From: Methanomassiliicoccales archaeon
GTDB lineage: Archaea; Thermoplasmatota; Thermoplasmata; Methanomassiliicoccales; UBA472
Length of the DNA: 23,301 nucleotides
NCBI GenBank assembly: GCA_028679935.1
Contig: JAJRAL010000133.1
Coordinates: 1 to 23,301 of the forward strand
Direction: 5' to 3'
The position numbers and the translations under genes were made by a program. The notes beneath the pieces were generated by a model. The model made no database searches. It was not told the origin of the DNA and saw nothing but the letters and a program-made list of their open reading frames with translations. Each line of letters starts with the position of its first letter. The stretch's first letter is position 1. Positions 1 through 8,118 of the stretch are shown piece after piece.

Positions 1-842
1 AGCGATGACGCGAGCAGGAACGAGCTAGCCTGATATTGCGCGTACGCTATTCTTGGGAGATCCTCCCCGATAATCAGGCCGATCTGCCCATAAATGTCCG
101 GCATTGCCACCCAGATGGAATAGGTGCTGTCATTGAGCGGCAGCCCCACCGGTTCCAGCGTGGCGAGCTCCGCGTACAGTGTCGGGCCGAGGATGTTGGC
201 GGGCTCGGGATCGCTCGGGGAATAGAATGTGATGTGCGCAAGAAGGGTCTGCTCGATTATCGACCGCTCGGTTTCATCGACGGCCCGGCAGAAGAGCAAG
301 CATCCGACGACCGGCCCAGTCTGATCGCTCTTCAGAACCGGCTGGGACGAAACGAGCATCATTGACTGATTCAGAACGAGTATGCCAGTTACCTCTGAGG
401 CGTTCAGAGCATCCCCAATCAGGGGGTCGCTCATCTTCAGGTGCGCCTCAAGGCCTGACGGCAGCGAGGCGTTTGGATCGTTCTCGTAGTGAGCTCCTTG
501 GAAGACGATGGCGCCGCTGTAGTCCAGGAGCACGATCACCTGGACACGCAGGTTCGTGTACGTCGAGTTGACAAGGTTCGCGTCTATGTATGACTGATTC
601 CCGGTCTGCACGAAACTGTAGGTATCATCCCAATAGGCATAGTCCCGGGCCGAGGTCGCGATGTCGACCAATTCGCTCCCCATCGCGTTCCTTGTGACCG
701 TGATCTCCTGCGCCGACTGATCAACCTCGACCTTGGCGAAGCTCTCCGAGACGATCGCGATGACTACCAGATGCAGGACCGAGATCAGGATGACTGTCGT
801 GACGACGAGCACCAGGATGGTCTTGAGCCTCAGATGGCTCAT
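1..842 (-). CDS. CHASE4-domain membrane sensor protein, partial (probable sensor histidine kinase N-terminus)
   Basis: The reading frame is open from about 842 down to the left edge, so the gene is cut off by the window. About 280 residues are visible. Residues 8-32 form a hydrophobic membrane segment. An extracellular region follows with the CHASE4 hallmark ARDYAYWDDTYSFVQTGN near residues 65-80, then a beta-rich stretch (VIVLLDYSGAIVFQG). A second hydrophobic stretch starts at the cut end (SSFLLASSL). This layout of TM, CHASE4, TM is known from sensor histidine kinases and diguanylate cyclases; a kinase is the likelier choice in an archaeon, but the catalytic part lies outside. The start is uncertain: ATG 842, GTG 845 and ATG 866 are all in frame and none has a clear ribosome binding site. 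A TATA-like element at 903-911 would give a leader of about 16 to 40 bases. The domain call is firm; the output domain is inferred. Confidence 0.82.
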   Translation of the reverse strand, partial: MSHLRLKTILVLVVTTVILISVLHLVVIAIVSESFAKVEVDQSAQEITVTRNAMGSELVDIATSARDYAYWDDTYSFVQTGNQSYIDANLVNSTYTNLRVQVIVLLDYSGAIVFQGAHYENDPNASLPSGLEAHLKMSDPLIGDALNASEVTGILVLNQSMMLVSSQPVLKSDQTGPVVGCLLFCRAVDETERSIIEQTLLAHITFYSPSDPEPANILGPTLYAELATLEPVGLPLNDSTYSIWVAMPDIYGQIGLIIGEDLPRIAYAQYQASSFLLASS

Positions 843-902
843 CACGGCTCGTAGGGGAGAGACCATATAGTGCCCTGCGGCGTTCCATGCGCCCTGTTGG
901 AT

Positions 903-911
903 TATTAAACC
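903..911 (-). promoter_or_regulatory. TATA-like box of the CHASE4 sensor gene
   Basis: The minus strand reads TTTAATAAT here. It is the only AT-rich patch in the spacer upstream of the sensor gene. Archaeal TATA boxes lie about 25 bases before the transcript start, which would place initiation near 880, shortly before the candidate start codons at 866 and 842. Confidence 0.4.
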
Positions 912-980
912 TGATGGTCCCAGTGCCGAACGCTGATTGCCACGGAGTGGCGACCTGCCACGGGGGTCCGGGGAAGCAAG

Positions 981-990
981 GTTTTAGTAG
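981..990 (+). promoter_or_regulatory. Box A (TATA-like) promoter element of tRNA-Leu
   Basis: GTTTTAGTAG lies 32-41 bases before the tRNA 5' end in otherwise GC-rich DNA. Archaeal tRNA genes are transcribed from such boxes, and the spacing predicts a start near 1011 with an 11-base leader removed by RNase P. Confidence 0.4.
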
Positions 991-1021
991 CCCGATGTCA
1001 TGTCATCACCCCTTGGTTTAA

Positions 1022-1106
1022 GCAGGGATAACCAAGCCTGGCCAAAGGTGTTAGATTCAGGGTCTAATCGCGAAGGCGTTCGGGGGTTCGAATCCTCCTC
1101 CCTGCA
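1022..1106 (+). tRNA. tRNA-Leu(CAG)
   Basis: An 85-base class II cloverleaf can be folded by eye. The acceptor stem pairs GCAGGGA with TCCCTGC, and the discriminator base is A (1106). A three-pair D stem (ACC/GGT) encloses a GCCTGGCC-containing loop. The anticodon stem TTAGA/TCTAA encloses TTCAGGG, giving anticodon CAG at 1058-1060. The long variable arm CGC-GAAG-GCG is typical of leucine and serine tRNAs. The T arm is GGGGG-TTCGAAT-CCTCC with one G-U pair. The anticodon and discriminator A fit leucine and exclude serine. The 3' CCA is not encoded and there is no intron. No second copy of its 3' end and no integrase were seen, so there is no sign that it serves as an attachment site. Confidence 0.95.
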
Positions 1107-1340
1107 CTACATTTCCATCTGAGTCTGCCGCATGGCGCCTCGATCATGACGGATTGCTCGCGAGGCCCGTGGCCTCCTGCCTTCTGTGTCCTCGGCGAAG
1201 GCCGGGGCCCTCGGGAAGACGGTAGCTGCTTCCTTGTCTCAATGATTGCATCGGCATAGGTCTCCTGCCGCGAGAGCTCAGGGGCATGCAAAGGGTTAGG
1301 ATTCCCGGCCGCGCTTAGTAGGCGTAGCACGGAGACGACA
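1107..1340 (+). other. Hairpin-rich spacer between tRNA-Leu and the hut operon
   Basis: No gene is supported in these 234 bases; the antisense ORF that covers them has no recognisable protein. Visible structure includes GAGGCC (1162-1167) paired across CGT with GGCCTC (1171-1176), and CCTCGGC (1190-1196) paired across GAAG with GCCGGGG (1201-1207, one G-U). An earlier GCCTCG (1137-1142) is complementary to CGAGGC (1161-1166), so the 1162-1167 strand has two possible partners. CTTAGTA at 1314-1320 is a weak TATA candidate for hutU, and GGAG at 1331-1334 is its ribosome binding site. Whether the hairpins are transcribed as a leader, terminate the tRNA transcript, or form an operator cannot be told from the sequence. 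Confidence 0.5.
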
Positions 1341-3398
1341 ATGCCGAAGGTCAGATCGCCAGCCATCGGAAAGGGTCTTCCGCCCATGCCCAGGTTCGAT
1401 CCTGACGTCAGGCGCGCCCCGAAGAGGGAATGCGACCTGAGCGAGGCCGAGATGCGTCTGGCGTTGAGGAATGCTCTTCGGTATCTGCCGCCGGACGTCC
1501 AGAGCAAGTTGGCGCCCGAGTTCCTCGACGAGCTGGCGACCCGAGGCAGGATCTATGCCTACCGCTACCGCCCCTCCGGTCCCATCTTCGGCCGCCCGAT
1601 TTCTGAGTACCAGGGAATCCCAGAGGCGCGGGCGCTCCAGGTCATGATCGACAACAACCTGGACTTCGACGTAGCCCTATACCCATACGAGCTCGTCACC
1701 TACGGCGAGACGGGCCAGGTATGCCAGAACTGGCTCCAGTATCGCCTGATCAGGTCATGCCTTGAGGCCATGACCGAGGAGCAGACGCTCGTCGTCATGT
1801 CCGGCCACCCGCTGGGCCTTTTCCCCTCCCACCGCAACGCTCCTAGGGTCGTATCGACCAACGGCCTGATGGTCGGGATGTTCGACAACCCCTCCGACTT
1901 CCAGAGGGCGCAAGCATTGGGCGTGAGCAACTACGGCCAGATGACAGCGGGCGGTTGGATGTACATCGGTCCGCAGGGGATCGTCCACGGCACCTACCTC
2001 ACTCTCCTGAACGCCGGCCGCAAGTACCTCGGTCTCGGCGAGGAAGCGAACCTCAAGGGCGTGACGTACCTCAGCTCCGGCCTCGGAGGGATGAGCGGAG
2101 CGCAGGCCAAGGCGGTCGAGATCGCCGGTGGTGCTGGCGTCATCGCCGAGGTGGACCGTTCACGCATCGAGGAGCGCAAGCACCAGGGATGGCTCTCGCG
2201 CGCCTCGGAGGATCTAGACCAAGTCACAGAGTGGATGGTGGATGCGAGGGAGAAGGGGAGGGGAATCTCAATCGGCTACTACGGCAACGTTGTCGATCTC
2301 TGGCAACACGTGGTCGACGAGCGCATCAAGATCGAGCTCGCCTCAGACCAGACATCCTGCCATGCCGCCTACGAGGGCGGGTACACGCCGGCTGGGGTCG
2401 ACTTCGAGGAGGGGCGAAGGTTGCTCCGGACCGACCGCACGAGGTTCGTCAAGCTCGTCAACGCCTCCCTGAAGCGGCAATTCAAGCTCATCCAGACGAT
2501 GAAGGCGAGGGGGACCCGTTTCTGGGACTACGGCAATTCTTTCCTCAAGGCGGTGTACGACGCCGGAGAGAGCGACGCGGCGATAGGCGGCGACGTCCGC
2601 AACGGCTTCGTCTTTCCCTCGTACGTAGAGGACATCATCGGCCCCATCTGCTTCGATCACGGCTATGGCCCGTTCCGCTGGGTCTGCCTGAGCGGAAGGC
2701 AGGAGGACCTCGACCTGACCGACGCGGCGGCCCTGGATGCAGTCGACGAGATATGGAAGGGCCGGAAGATCAGGCGCGGCCAGGATCGGGACAACTACAT
2801 CTGGCTCAGGGACGCGAAGAAGAACAACCTGGTCGTCGGGACGAAGGCGCGCATCCTCTACGCCGATGGCAAGGGAAGGGTCGCGATAGCTCGCAAGTTC
2901 AACCAGATGGTGCGCTCCGGCGTCGTCGGCCCGGTAATGCTCGGTCGCGACCACCACGACGTCAGCGGGACTGATAGCCCGTTCCGCGAGACTGCGAACG
3001 TCAAGGACGGCAGCAACGTCATGGCAGAGATGGCCCACCAGTGCTGGGCGGGGAACATCGCCAGGGGCATGACTCTCGCGGTGCTGTCGAACGGGGGCGG
3101 GGTCGGCACCGGCAAAGCGATCAATGGAGGCTTTGGCCTCTTTCTCGACGGGAGCGAACGGGTCGACCGGATAGTCTCGAGCGCGGTCGACTGGGACGTC
3201 GCCTGCGGCATCGCGCGGAGGGCGTGGGCCGGCAACCCCAACGCCATCGATACGGCCAAGGAATGGAACGAGGAGAACGAGGGCTCGATCATCCTGCCGT
3301 TCGAGGTGAAGGAGAAAGTCCTGGACAGGCTGCCGTTGAAGGAATCGCAGGCCAAGAGGCCTTCGAACGAGAGGGTGCGTGGCAAGGGGAGGCGATAG
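1341..3398 (+). CDS. hutU: Urocanate hydratase (urocanase), animal UROC1-like form
   Basis: This cytoplasmic enzyme adds water to urocanate to give 4-imidazolone-5-propanoate, the second step of histidine breakdown, using tightly bound NAD+. The 685-residue protein is much longer than the roughly 555 residues of classical bacterial HutU and matches the animal UROC1 form along its length. Shared stretches include LALRNALRYLPPDVQ (residues 40-54), SGHPLGLFPS (154-163), YGQMTAGGWMYIGPQGIVHG (198-217), the NAD-region motif SGLGGMSGAQAKA (246-258), GPFRWVCLSG (443-452) and RDHHDVSGTDSPFRET (536-551). ATG 1341 is chosen because GGAG sits six bases upstream; ATG 1386 is possible. The stop lies two bases before the hutI GTG, so the two are co-transcribed. 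No frameshift or missing block was seen. Confidence 0.95.
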   Translation: MPKVRSPAIGKGLPPMPRFDPDVRRAPKRECDLSEAEMRLALRNALRYLPPDVQSKLAPEFLDELATRGRIYAYRYRPSGPIFGRPISEYQGIPEARALQVMIDNNLDFDVALYPYELVTYGETGQVCQNWLQYRLIRSCLEAMTEEQTLVVMSGHPLGLFPSHRNAPRVVSTNGLMVGMFDNPSDFQRAQALGVSNYGQMTAGGWMYIGPQGIVHGTYLTLLNAGRKYLGLGEEANLKGVTYLSSGLGGMSGAQAKAVEIAGGAGVIAEVDRSRIEERKHQGWLSRASEDLDQVTEWMVDAREKGRGISIGYYGNVVDLWQHVVDERIKIELASDQTSCHAAYEGGYTPAGVDFEEGRRLLRTDRTRFVKLVNASLKRQFKLIQTMKARGTRFWDYGNSFLKAVYDAGESDAAIGGDVRNGFVFPSYVEDIIGPICFDHGYGPFRWVCLSGRQEDLDLTDAAALDAVDEIWKGRKIRRGQDRDNYIWLRDAKKNNLVVGTKARILYADGKGRVAIARKFNQMVRSGVVGPVMLGRDHHDVSGTDSPFRETANVKDGSNVMAEMAHQCWAGNIARGMTLAVLSNGGGVGTGKAINGGFGLFLDGSERVDRIVSSAVDWDVACGIARRAWAGNPNAIDTAKEWNEENEGSIILPFEVKEKVLDRLPLKESQAKRPSNERVRGKGRR
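3386..3392 (+). promoter_or_regulatory. Ribosome binding site fixing the hutI start
   Basis: GGGGAGG lies seven bases before GTG 3400. It supports this start over the in-frame GTG at 3379, which would overlap hutU by 20 bases and has no comparable site. Confidence 0.6.
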
Positions 3399-3399
3399 C

Positions 3400-4665
3400 G
3401 TGGCGGACGAAACCTGGCTGTTCGGCCCATTCGCTCAGATCGTCACTATGGACGGATTGCCCCCGACCGGTCCGATTCGAAATGAAGGTCTCATGGTGGT
3501 CGAGGGCGGCGGATTGCTCTTGACGGAGGGCACGGTCCGACGCATCCTGGATGAGGCCGAGTTCAGACGACACAAGAAGGGCGCATCGGAGCATCGGATC
3601 ATCACCGTCGAGGAGGACACGGTGCTGCTCCCCGGCCTCGTCGATTCCCACACTCACATGTGCTACGCGGGTTCCAGGCTCGAGGACTATCTCGCCATGC
3701 AGAGCGGGCTCGACTATGCCGAGGTCGCCCGGCGCGGCGGGGGGATCCTGAGCACGGTCCGAGCGACGAGAGCGGCGGGCCAGAAGGAACTCGCTAGACT
3801 CCTCGCTCTGAGGGCCAGGGAGCATCTCGCGCGCGGGATCACGACCGCCGAGGTCAAGAGCGGCTACGGGTTGGACGCCCGGACCGAGATCAAGATGCTC
3901 AGGGCGATTCGGACAGTCGATCGGTCGAGGGGATCGCACCCGAGGCTGGTGCCCACGTTCCTTGCCGCCCATGCGCTCCCTTTCGGAGAGAGGTCGGAGA
4001 AGCGATACCTGTCCTCCATGATCCCTGTCCTGAAGCAGGTCAAGGACGAGGCGCTAGCAGAGCGCGTTGACGCCTGGGTCGACCGAGGGGCGTTCTCCTC
4101 CGGCCCTTCGATTGCTTTCCTCGAGAAGGCGAAGAGACTTGGGTTCGACATCACGATCCATGCGGACCAGTTCGAGGTCGGCGGCTCCGACGTCGCGGCC
4201 GAGGTCGGCGCGGTGAGCGCGGACCACCTCGAGCTGTCGGGTGAGTCTGAGATGAGTAAGTTGCGCTCGAAGGGCGTCGCGGCCACGGTCCTCCCTGGAA
4301 GTTCCATCGGACTCGGCGGGCCGTTCGCGAGGGCGAGGATGATGCTCGACGCCGGGCTATCGCTCGTCATTGCGAGCGACTGGAATCCCGGCACCGCTCC
4401 GTCGGGCGACCTGTTGACCCAGGCCGCGATTCTTAGCGCCGACCGGAGGCTCACTGTCGCCGAGACTCTTGCGGGGATCACCTGCAGAGCGGCGAGGGTC
4501 CTCGGTCGCCCCGACGGCGGTGTCATCCGCGAGGGGGGCGTCGCGGATCTAGTCGGGTTCCCTTGCAAGAGGTTCGAGGAGATCGTCTATCGTCAGGGTG
4601 CCTTGAGGCCCTCGGTCGTCATGCTGGGCGGGAATCTCGTGGACATCTGCAACAGAGGTGTGTGA
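3400..4665 (+). CDS. hutI: Imidazolonepropionase
   Basis: HutI hydrolyses 4-imidazolone-5-propanoate to N-formimino-L-glutamate, the third step of histidine breakdown. It is a metal-dependent TIM-barrel amidohydrolase. The 421-residue product has the usual length. Expected metal and substrate residues are visible: SHTHM (H84, H86), EVKSGYGL (E151), the AAHALP histidine (H191), HADQF (H254), DHLE (H276) and ASDWNPGTAPSGD (D327). The start is taken as GTG 3400, which is preceded by GGGGAGG; GTG 3379 would add seven residues. The stop TGA directly abuts the ATG of ftcD, so translation is probably coupled. Between hutU and ftcD, its role in the pathway is unambiguous. Confidence 0.95.
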   Translation: MADETWLFGPFAQIVTMDGLPPTGPIRNEGLMVVEGGGLLLTEGTVRRILDEAEFRRHKKGASEHRIITVEEDTVLLPGLVDSHTHMCYAGSRLEDYLAMQSGLDYAEVARRGGGILSTVRATRAAGQKELARLLALRAREHLARGITTAEVKSGYGLDARTEIKMLRAIRTVDRSRGSHPRLVPTFLAAHALPFGERSEKRYLSSMIPVLKQVKDEALAERVDAWVDRGAFSSGPSIAFLEKAKRLGFDITIHADQFEVGGSDVAAEVGAVSADHLELSGESEMSKLRSKGVAATVLPGSSIGLGGPFARARMMLDAGLSLVIASDWNPGTAPSGDLLTQAAILSADRRLTVAETLAGITCRAARVLGRPDGGVIREGGVADLVGFPCKRFEEIVYRQGALRPSVVMLGGNLVDICNRGV

Positions 4666-6180
4666 ATGGCCGTCGTCGAGTGCGTGCCGAACTTCAGCGA
4701 GGGGCGGAGGAAGGAGGTCATCGACGCCATCGTTGGCGAAATGAGGGAGGCGGGAGAGGCCAAGTTGCTGGACATCCGCTCGGACCCGGACCACAATCGT
4801 TTCCTCGTCACGATGGTCGGGGAGCCGGAGGAGGTCTACGCCTCGGCCATGGCCGGTGTGGGCAAGGCGGTCGAGCTCATCGACATGGAGGAGCACAAGG
4901 GCGAGCATCCAAGGATCGGAGCGGCGGACGTCGTGCCGTTCATCCCGGTGAGCGGCATCACGATCGAAGAGTGTGCGGCCCTCGCGCGCGGGTTCGGCAA
5001 AGAGGCCAGCGCGAAGTACGGCATTCCGGTCTATCTCTACGAGGCCGCGGCGACCAGGCCGGAAAACACGGATCTCGCTCACGTCCGGAGGGGCGAATAT
5101 GAAGGGCTCAAGGCGAGCATCGCGACCGACCCGGAAAGGGCACCCGACTTCGGGCCGAAAGCCCTTGGCAAGGCCGGCGCGACCGCGGTCGGGGCGCGCG
5201 AGTTCCTCATTGCCTTCAACGCCTACCTCGACACGTCCGACGTCCAGATCGCCAAGATGATCGCGAGGTCGATACGAGAGCGTGACGGCGGACTGCCATT
5301 CGTCAAGGCGATGGGGTTCGAGACGAAACCGAACGTCCAGGTGTCGATGAACCTGACCAACTTCAAGGCGACACCAGTGCATGTCGTCCTCGCAAGGATC
5401 GAGGAGGAGGCGACCAAGCTCGGCGCCAAGGTGCTGGAGACCGAGATCTTCGGTATGGTGCCCGAGGACGCGCTTCTCGACGCTGCCGAACACGAATTGC
5501 TGCTCAAGGGCAAGTGGTCGAGGGATCTGGTCATCGAACGGCGCATCGCCGCCCTGTCAACCGACGAGAAGCTGCTCCGCAAGATGAGGCTGGAGAAGTT
5601 CCTCCAAGAGCTGGCATCCGACTCGCCCGCCCCGGGAGGAGGGAGCGCCTCGTGCCTGATGGGGGCGATGGGAGCGGCACTGGGCGCGATGGTGTGTCGG
5701 TTGAGTGTCGGGAAGAAGGGGCGGGAGGATCTCGCCTCGATGTTCGAGCAGAGGGCTGCGGAACTGGACGCGCTCCGTCTTGACCTCACGCGATCGATGG
5801 ACGATGACGCATCCGCCTTCGATGAAGTCATGGCGGCGTTCAAGCTGCCGAAAGGGACGGAGGAGCAGAAGACCGCAAGGTCGGCGGCCATTCAGCTCGC
5901 GTACAAGAAGGCGGCGGAAGTACCGCTCGCCACCGCGACGAAATGCCGCCGCGTCATCGAGATCCTGGTCGAGGTCGGGCCAAGGTCGAATCCAAACGCT
6001 CGGAGCGACATCTCCGTTGGCATCCGTGCCGCCAGGGCGGGGATGGAGGGAGCGGCGGAGAACGTTCTGGTGAACCTGACGGCGATCAAGGACGAGGCCT
6101 TCGTGGCCGAAGTCAGGAGCAAGCTGGACATCGTCCGAGCACGCGTCGACCTGATCGTGGAACCAGTGCTCAAGGACTGA
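4666..6180 (+). CDS. ftcD: Bifunctional glutamate formiminotransferase / formiminotetrahydrofolate cyclodeaminase
   Basis: This fused enzyme moves the formimino group of formiminoglutamate onto tetrahydrofolate, releasing glutamate, and then closes the ring to 5,10-methenyl-THF with loss of ammonia. Residues 1 to about 305 are the transferase half, opening with VECVPNFSEGR and carrying the catalytic-histidine region HKGEHPRIGAADV (H81, matching His82 of the mammalian enzyme). Residues 308-504 are the cyclodeaminase half, with the PAPGGGSAS folate-site loop (321-329) and the helical C-terminus. The 504-residue length is close to the 541 of mammalian FTCD. The two halves are often separate genes in bacteria; the fused form is standard in animals. 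Its presence implies that the host uses folate-type one-carbon carriers. Confidence 0.95.
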   Translation: MAVVECVPNFSEGRRKEVIDAIVGEMREAGEAKLLDIRSDPDHNRFLVTMVGEPEEVYASAMAGVGKAVELIDMEEHKGEHPRIGAADVVPFIPVSGITIEECAALARGFGKEASAKYGIPVYLYEAAATRPENTDLAHVRRGEYEGLKASIATDPERAPDFGPKALGKAGATAVGAREFLIAFNAYLDTSDVQIAKMIARSIRERDGGLPFVKAMGFETKPNVQVSMNLTNFKATPVHVVLARIEEEATKLGAKVLETEIFGMVPEDALLDAAEHELLLKGKWSRDLVIERRIAALSTDEKLLRKMRLEKFLQELASDSPAPGGGSASCLMGAMGAALGAMVCRLSVGKKGREDLASMFEQRAAELDALRLDLTRSMDDDASAFDEVMAAFKLPKGTEEQKTARSAAIQLAYKKAAEVPLATATKCRRVIEILVEVGPRSNPNARSDISVGIRAARAGMEGAAENVLVNLTAIKDEAFVAEVRSKLDIVRARVDLIVEPVLKD

Positions 6181-6254
6181 TCGTTCAGTTCAAGCCTTCC
6201 GCCTGCAGCAACAATGATTATCCGACAGGCAGGATGCGGGTGCGGTGGATCGAA

Positions 6255-6698
6255 GTGAAGGTACTCATCCTCTACGACACTGTGATCGGCCAGACCGAGA
6301 AGGCCGCCCAAGCGATATCGTCGGGAATGAAGGAGGTCGGCTTCACCGACGTCGTCCTCAAGAGGATCAAGGAAGCGAGCGAGGACGATTTCAGGTCCGC
6401 GGATGTCTGGATCATCGGCTCCCCGACGCACTTCAACGGCACGACTGGAGCTGTCAAGAAGGGCGCCAAGATCGCCGCCAAGGCCGCGGTCCAGGGCAAG
6501 AAGCTCGTCGCCTTCGACACCCGCTACGCTGGAGTGGACAGGGGAGCGACGGACAAGATCGCCGAGCTGTTCTCGGACGCCGGGGCGCAAGCGATCTGCG
6601 AGCCAGGGCACTTCATCGTGACGAAGGCGTTGGTCGACGGCGAAGAGGCGAAGGCGACGACCTTCGGCAGGAAGATCGCCGGGGCGCTCCGGCCATGA
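6255..6698 (+). CDS. Flavodoxin-like protein
   Basis: The 147-residue product has the flavodoxin alpha/beta pattern. A first strand KVLILYDT leads into a phosphate-binding loop (TVIGQTEKAA, residues 9-18), the middle strand is DVWIIGSPTHFNGTTG, and a later strand is KLVAFDTRY. It probably binds FMN and carries electrons in the cytoplasm. The start is chosen as GTG 6255, which gives the normal flavodoxin N-terminus and has GGTGGATC just upstream; ATG 6234 would add seven residues. The 74-base gap after ftcD suggests it belongs to the hut operon, but none of the hut steps is a redox reaction, so the link may only be one of position. Its stop directly abuts the stop of the convergent MFS gene. 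Confidence 0.85.
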   Translation: MKVLILYDTVIGQTEKAAQAISSGMKEVGFTDVVLKRIKEASEDDFRSADVWIIGSPTHFNGTTGAVKKGAKIAAKAAVQGKKLVAFDTRYAGVDRGATDKIAELFSDAGAQAICEPGHFIVTKALVDGEEAKATTFGRKIAGALRP

Positions 6699-8024
6699 TC
6701 ATTCCTCGTTCGCCTTCGGTTCGACGCACTCGACCTTCTCTACGTTCAGCCAGAGCAGCACGAGCAGCGCCGCGATGACGAACACTGACGCCACGATGAA
6801 AGTGTCCATGAACCCGTAGACCGCGGCGACCAGACCGCCGAGCAGGCTGCCCGCGATCGAGCCTATCCCGATGATCGAGTTGTACATGCCGAGCGACTCG
6901 GTGCGGAAGTCGCAATAGGACATGTTCGAGACCAGGTGGTTCCCGGCCACGCTGAGCATCGCCCAGCACATGCCGATCAGGGCGTGCAGGACGCACATCA
7001 CGACGAGGAGGGCGGCGAGCGGCAGGTTCACCAGCGTCACCAGGAAGAAGGAAGGGAACAGGACGATCCTGCCGGTGAACGCGATGACCTGCATCCTCTT
7101 CCCCCCGACCGCGGTGGTCCAGCGACCCGCCCGCGAGTAGACGAGCGCGGAGGTGATGCTGCTCGCGATGTACACGATGAAGACCTCGGGGACGGTGAGT
7201 CCGAGCTGGCTGCTGAGGAATATCGGCAGGCCGACGTAGAAGGTGAGAAAGCCGGTGAAGGCGAGGAAGACGACGGCGTAGTAGACCTTGAGGTTCCTGG
7301 GGAAGTTGCGGGGGCGGAGATTCTTCGCGCCCAGTCTGATGATATGGAGTATCTTCGTCGGGGCGTACCGGCCGCGCTCGAACGAGATCATTGGTATCTT
7401 CGACGCTCCGGCCATCTCCTCCCTGTCGAGCTTCTTCCGCGATTCGGGCACCCACCTGATGGCCATGATTATCGAGATCACGGCCATGGCGCTCGCGATC
7501 ACGAACAGGGCGCGCATCGCCATGACGGTCGAGCCCATGCTGTCCGCCATGCCGAGCCACAGCGTTCCGAGGATCAGGCCTCCGACCCAGCCGATGCCGC
7601 CGATGCGGGAGAAGTCGCCGATGCGCCTCGCCCATTGCTCTTTGGCGAAAGACTCGAGGATGAGGACGGTGCCGACCGGGGCGACGGCCGCGGCGATCGC
7701 GCCCTGCACGAAGTTCGCCATGTAGTATGAGCTGATGTCCGATGACAGACCCATGAGGAGCAGGGCGACGGCCAGGCCGATGAAGCCGATGATGACGAAT
7801 ACCTTTCGCCTCTTCGTCGTGTCGGAGAGGTTGCCCCAGATGATGTTCGCCGGGACGCTCGCGATCGAGGTGATGGCAGAGACGATGCCGACCTGGGCTA
7901 CGGTGCCACCGAGCCCCTCGGTGACGAACAGGGGTATGAGCGGCGAGGTGCTACCGCCCGCCACGTTGTACGGGAGGAACGAATAGTACCAGCGGTCGTC
8001 GCGCTGCTTCGAGTCCTTCGGCAT
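6699..8024 (-). CDS. Major facilitator superfamily (MFS) transporter
   Basis: The 441-residue protein has about 12 hydrophobic segments in two halves. The MFS motif A between segments 2 and 3 is visible as WGNLSDTTKRRK (residues 63-74), and a degenerate second copy occurs at the start of the second half (RAGRWTTAVGGKRM). It is a secondary transporter in the cytoplasmic membrane. The substrate cannot be read from the sequence. Its convergent position beside the hut genes does not show that it carries histidine or urocanate, because it lies on the other strand with its own promoter. ATG 8024 is preceded by GGGATGGGG. The C-terminal tail is short and acidic (EKVECVEPKANEE). There is no gap between its stop and the flavodoxin stop. 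Confidence 0.88.
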   Translation of the reverse strand: MPKDSKQRDDRWYYSFLPYNVAGGSTSPLIPLFVTEGLGGTVAQVGIVSAITSIASVPANIIWGNLSDTTKRRKVFVIIGFIGLAVALLLMGLSSDISSYYMANFVQGAIAAAVAPVGTVLILESFAKEQWARRIGDFSRIGGIGWVGGLILGTLWLGMADSMGSTVMAMRALFVIASAMAVISIIMAIRWVPESRKKLDREEMAGASKIPMISFERGRYAPTKILHIIRLGAKNLRPRNFPRNLKVYYAVVFLAFTGFLTFYVGLPIFLSSQLGLTVPEVFIVYIASSITSALVYSRAGRWTTAVGGKRMQVIAFTGRIVLFPSFFLVTLVNLPLAALLVVMCVLHALIGMCWAMLSVAGNHLVSNMSYCDFRTESLGMYNSIIGIGSIAGSLLGGLVAAVYGFMDTFIVASVFVIAALLVLLWLNVEKVECVEPKANEE

Positions 8025-8060
8025 GCCCCATCCCTTGATTAGCGAGGGAGCCTCTGCCCG

Positions 8061-8075
8061 GTTTATCTATTTTGC
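8061..8075 (-). promoter_or_regulatory. TATA-like box of the MFS transporter gene
   Basis: The minus strand reads GCAAAATAGATAAAC in the 94-base gap between DUF1634 and the transporter. A transcript start about 25 bases on, near 8042, would leave a leader of roughly 18 bases. This suggests that the MFS gene is transcribed apart from the TSUP/DUF1634 pair. Confidence 0.4.
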
Positions 8076-8118
8076 TTTTCGGGGCAGCCAGTCGACCGCC
8101 AGAACGCCGAGACGGTCC

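Noticed and set aside
36..571. Two plus-strand ORFs at the left edge
   Set aside because: They are antisense to the CHASE4 sensor frame, which is open from about 842 to the edge and has a clear domain signature.
1022..1106. tRNA-Leu as an integration site
   Set aside because: No repeat of the tRNA 3' end and no integrase or mobile gene were found in the window, and the downstream hut genes look like ordinary chromosomal genes.
1955..2974. Long ORF (339 codons) on the plus strand inside hutU
   Set aside because: It lies in another frame of a certain urocanase gene and is Arg/Gly/Pro-rich low-complexity sequence, typical of GC-rich shadow frames; no domain is visible.
4549..5493. Long antisense ORF (314 codons) across hutI/ftcD
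   Set aside because: It is antisense to two well-conserved genes, with biased composition (His, Arg, Asp, Leu) and no recognisable motif.
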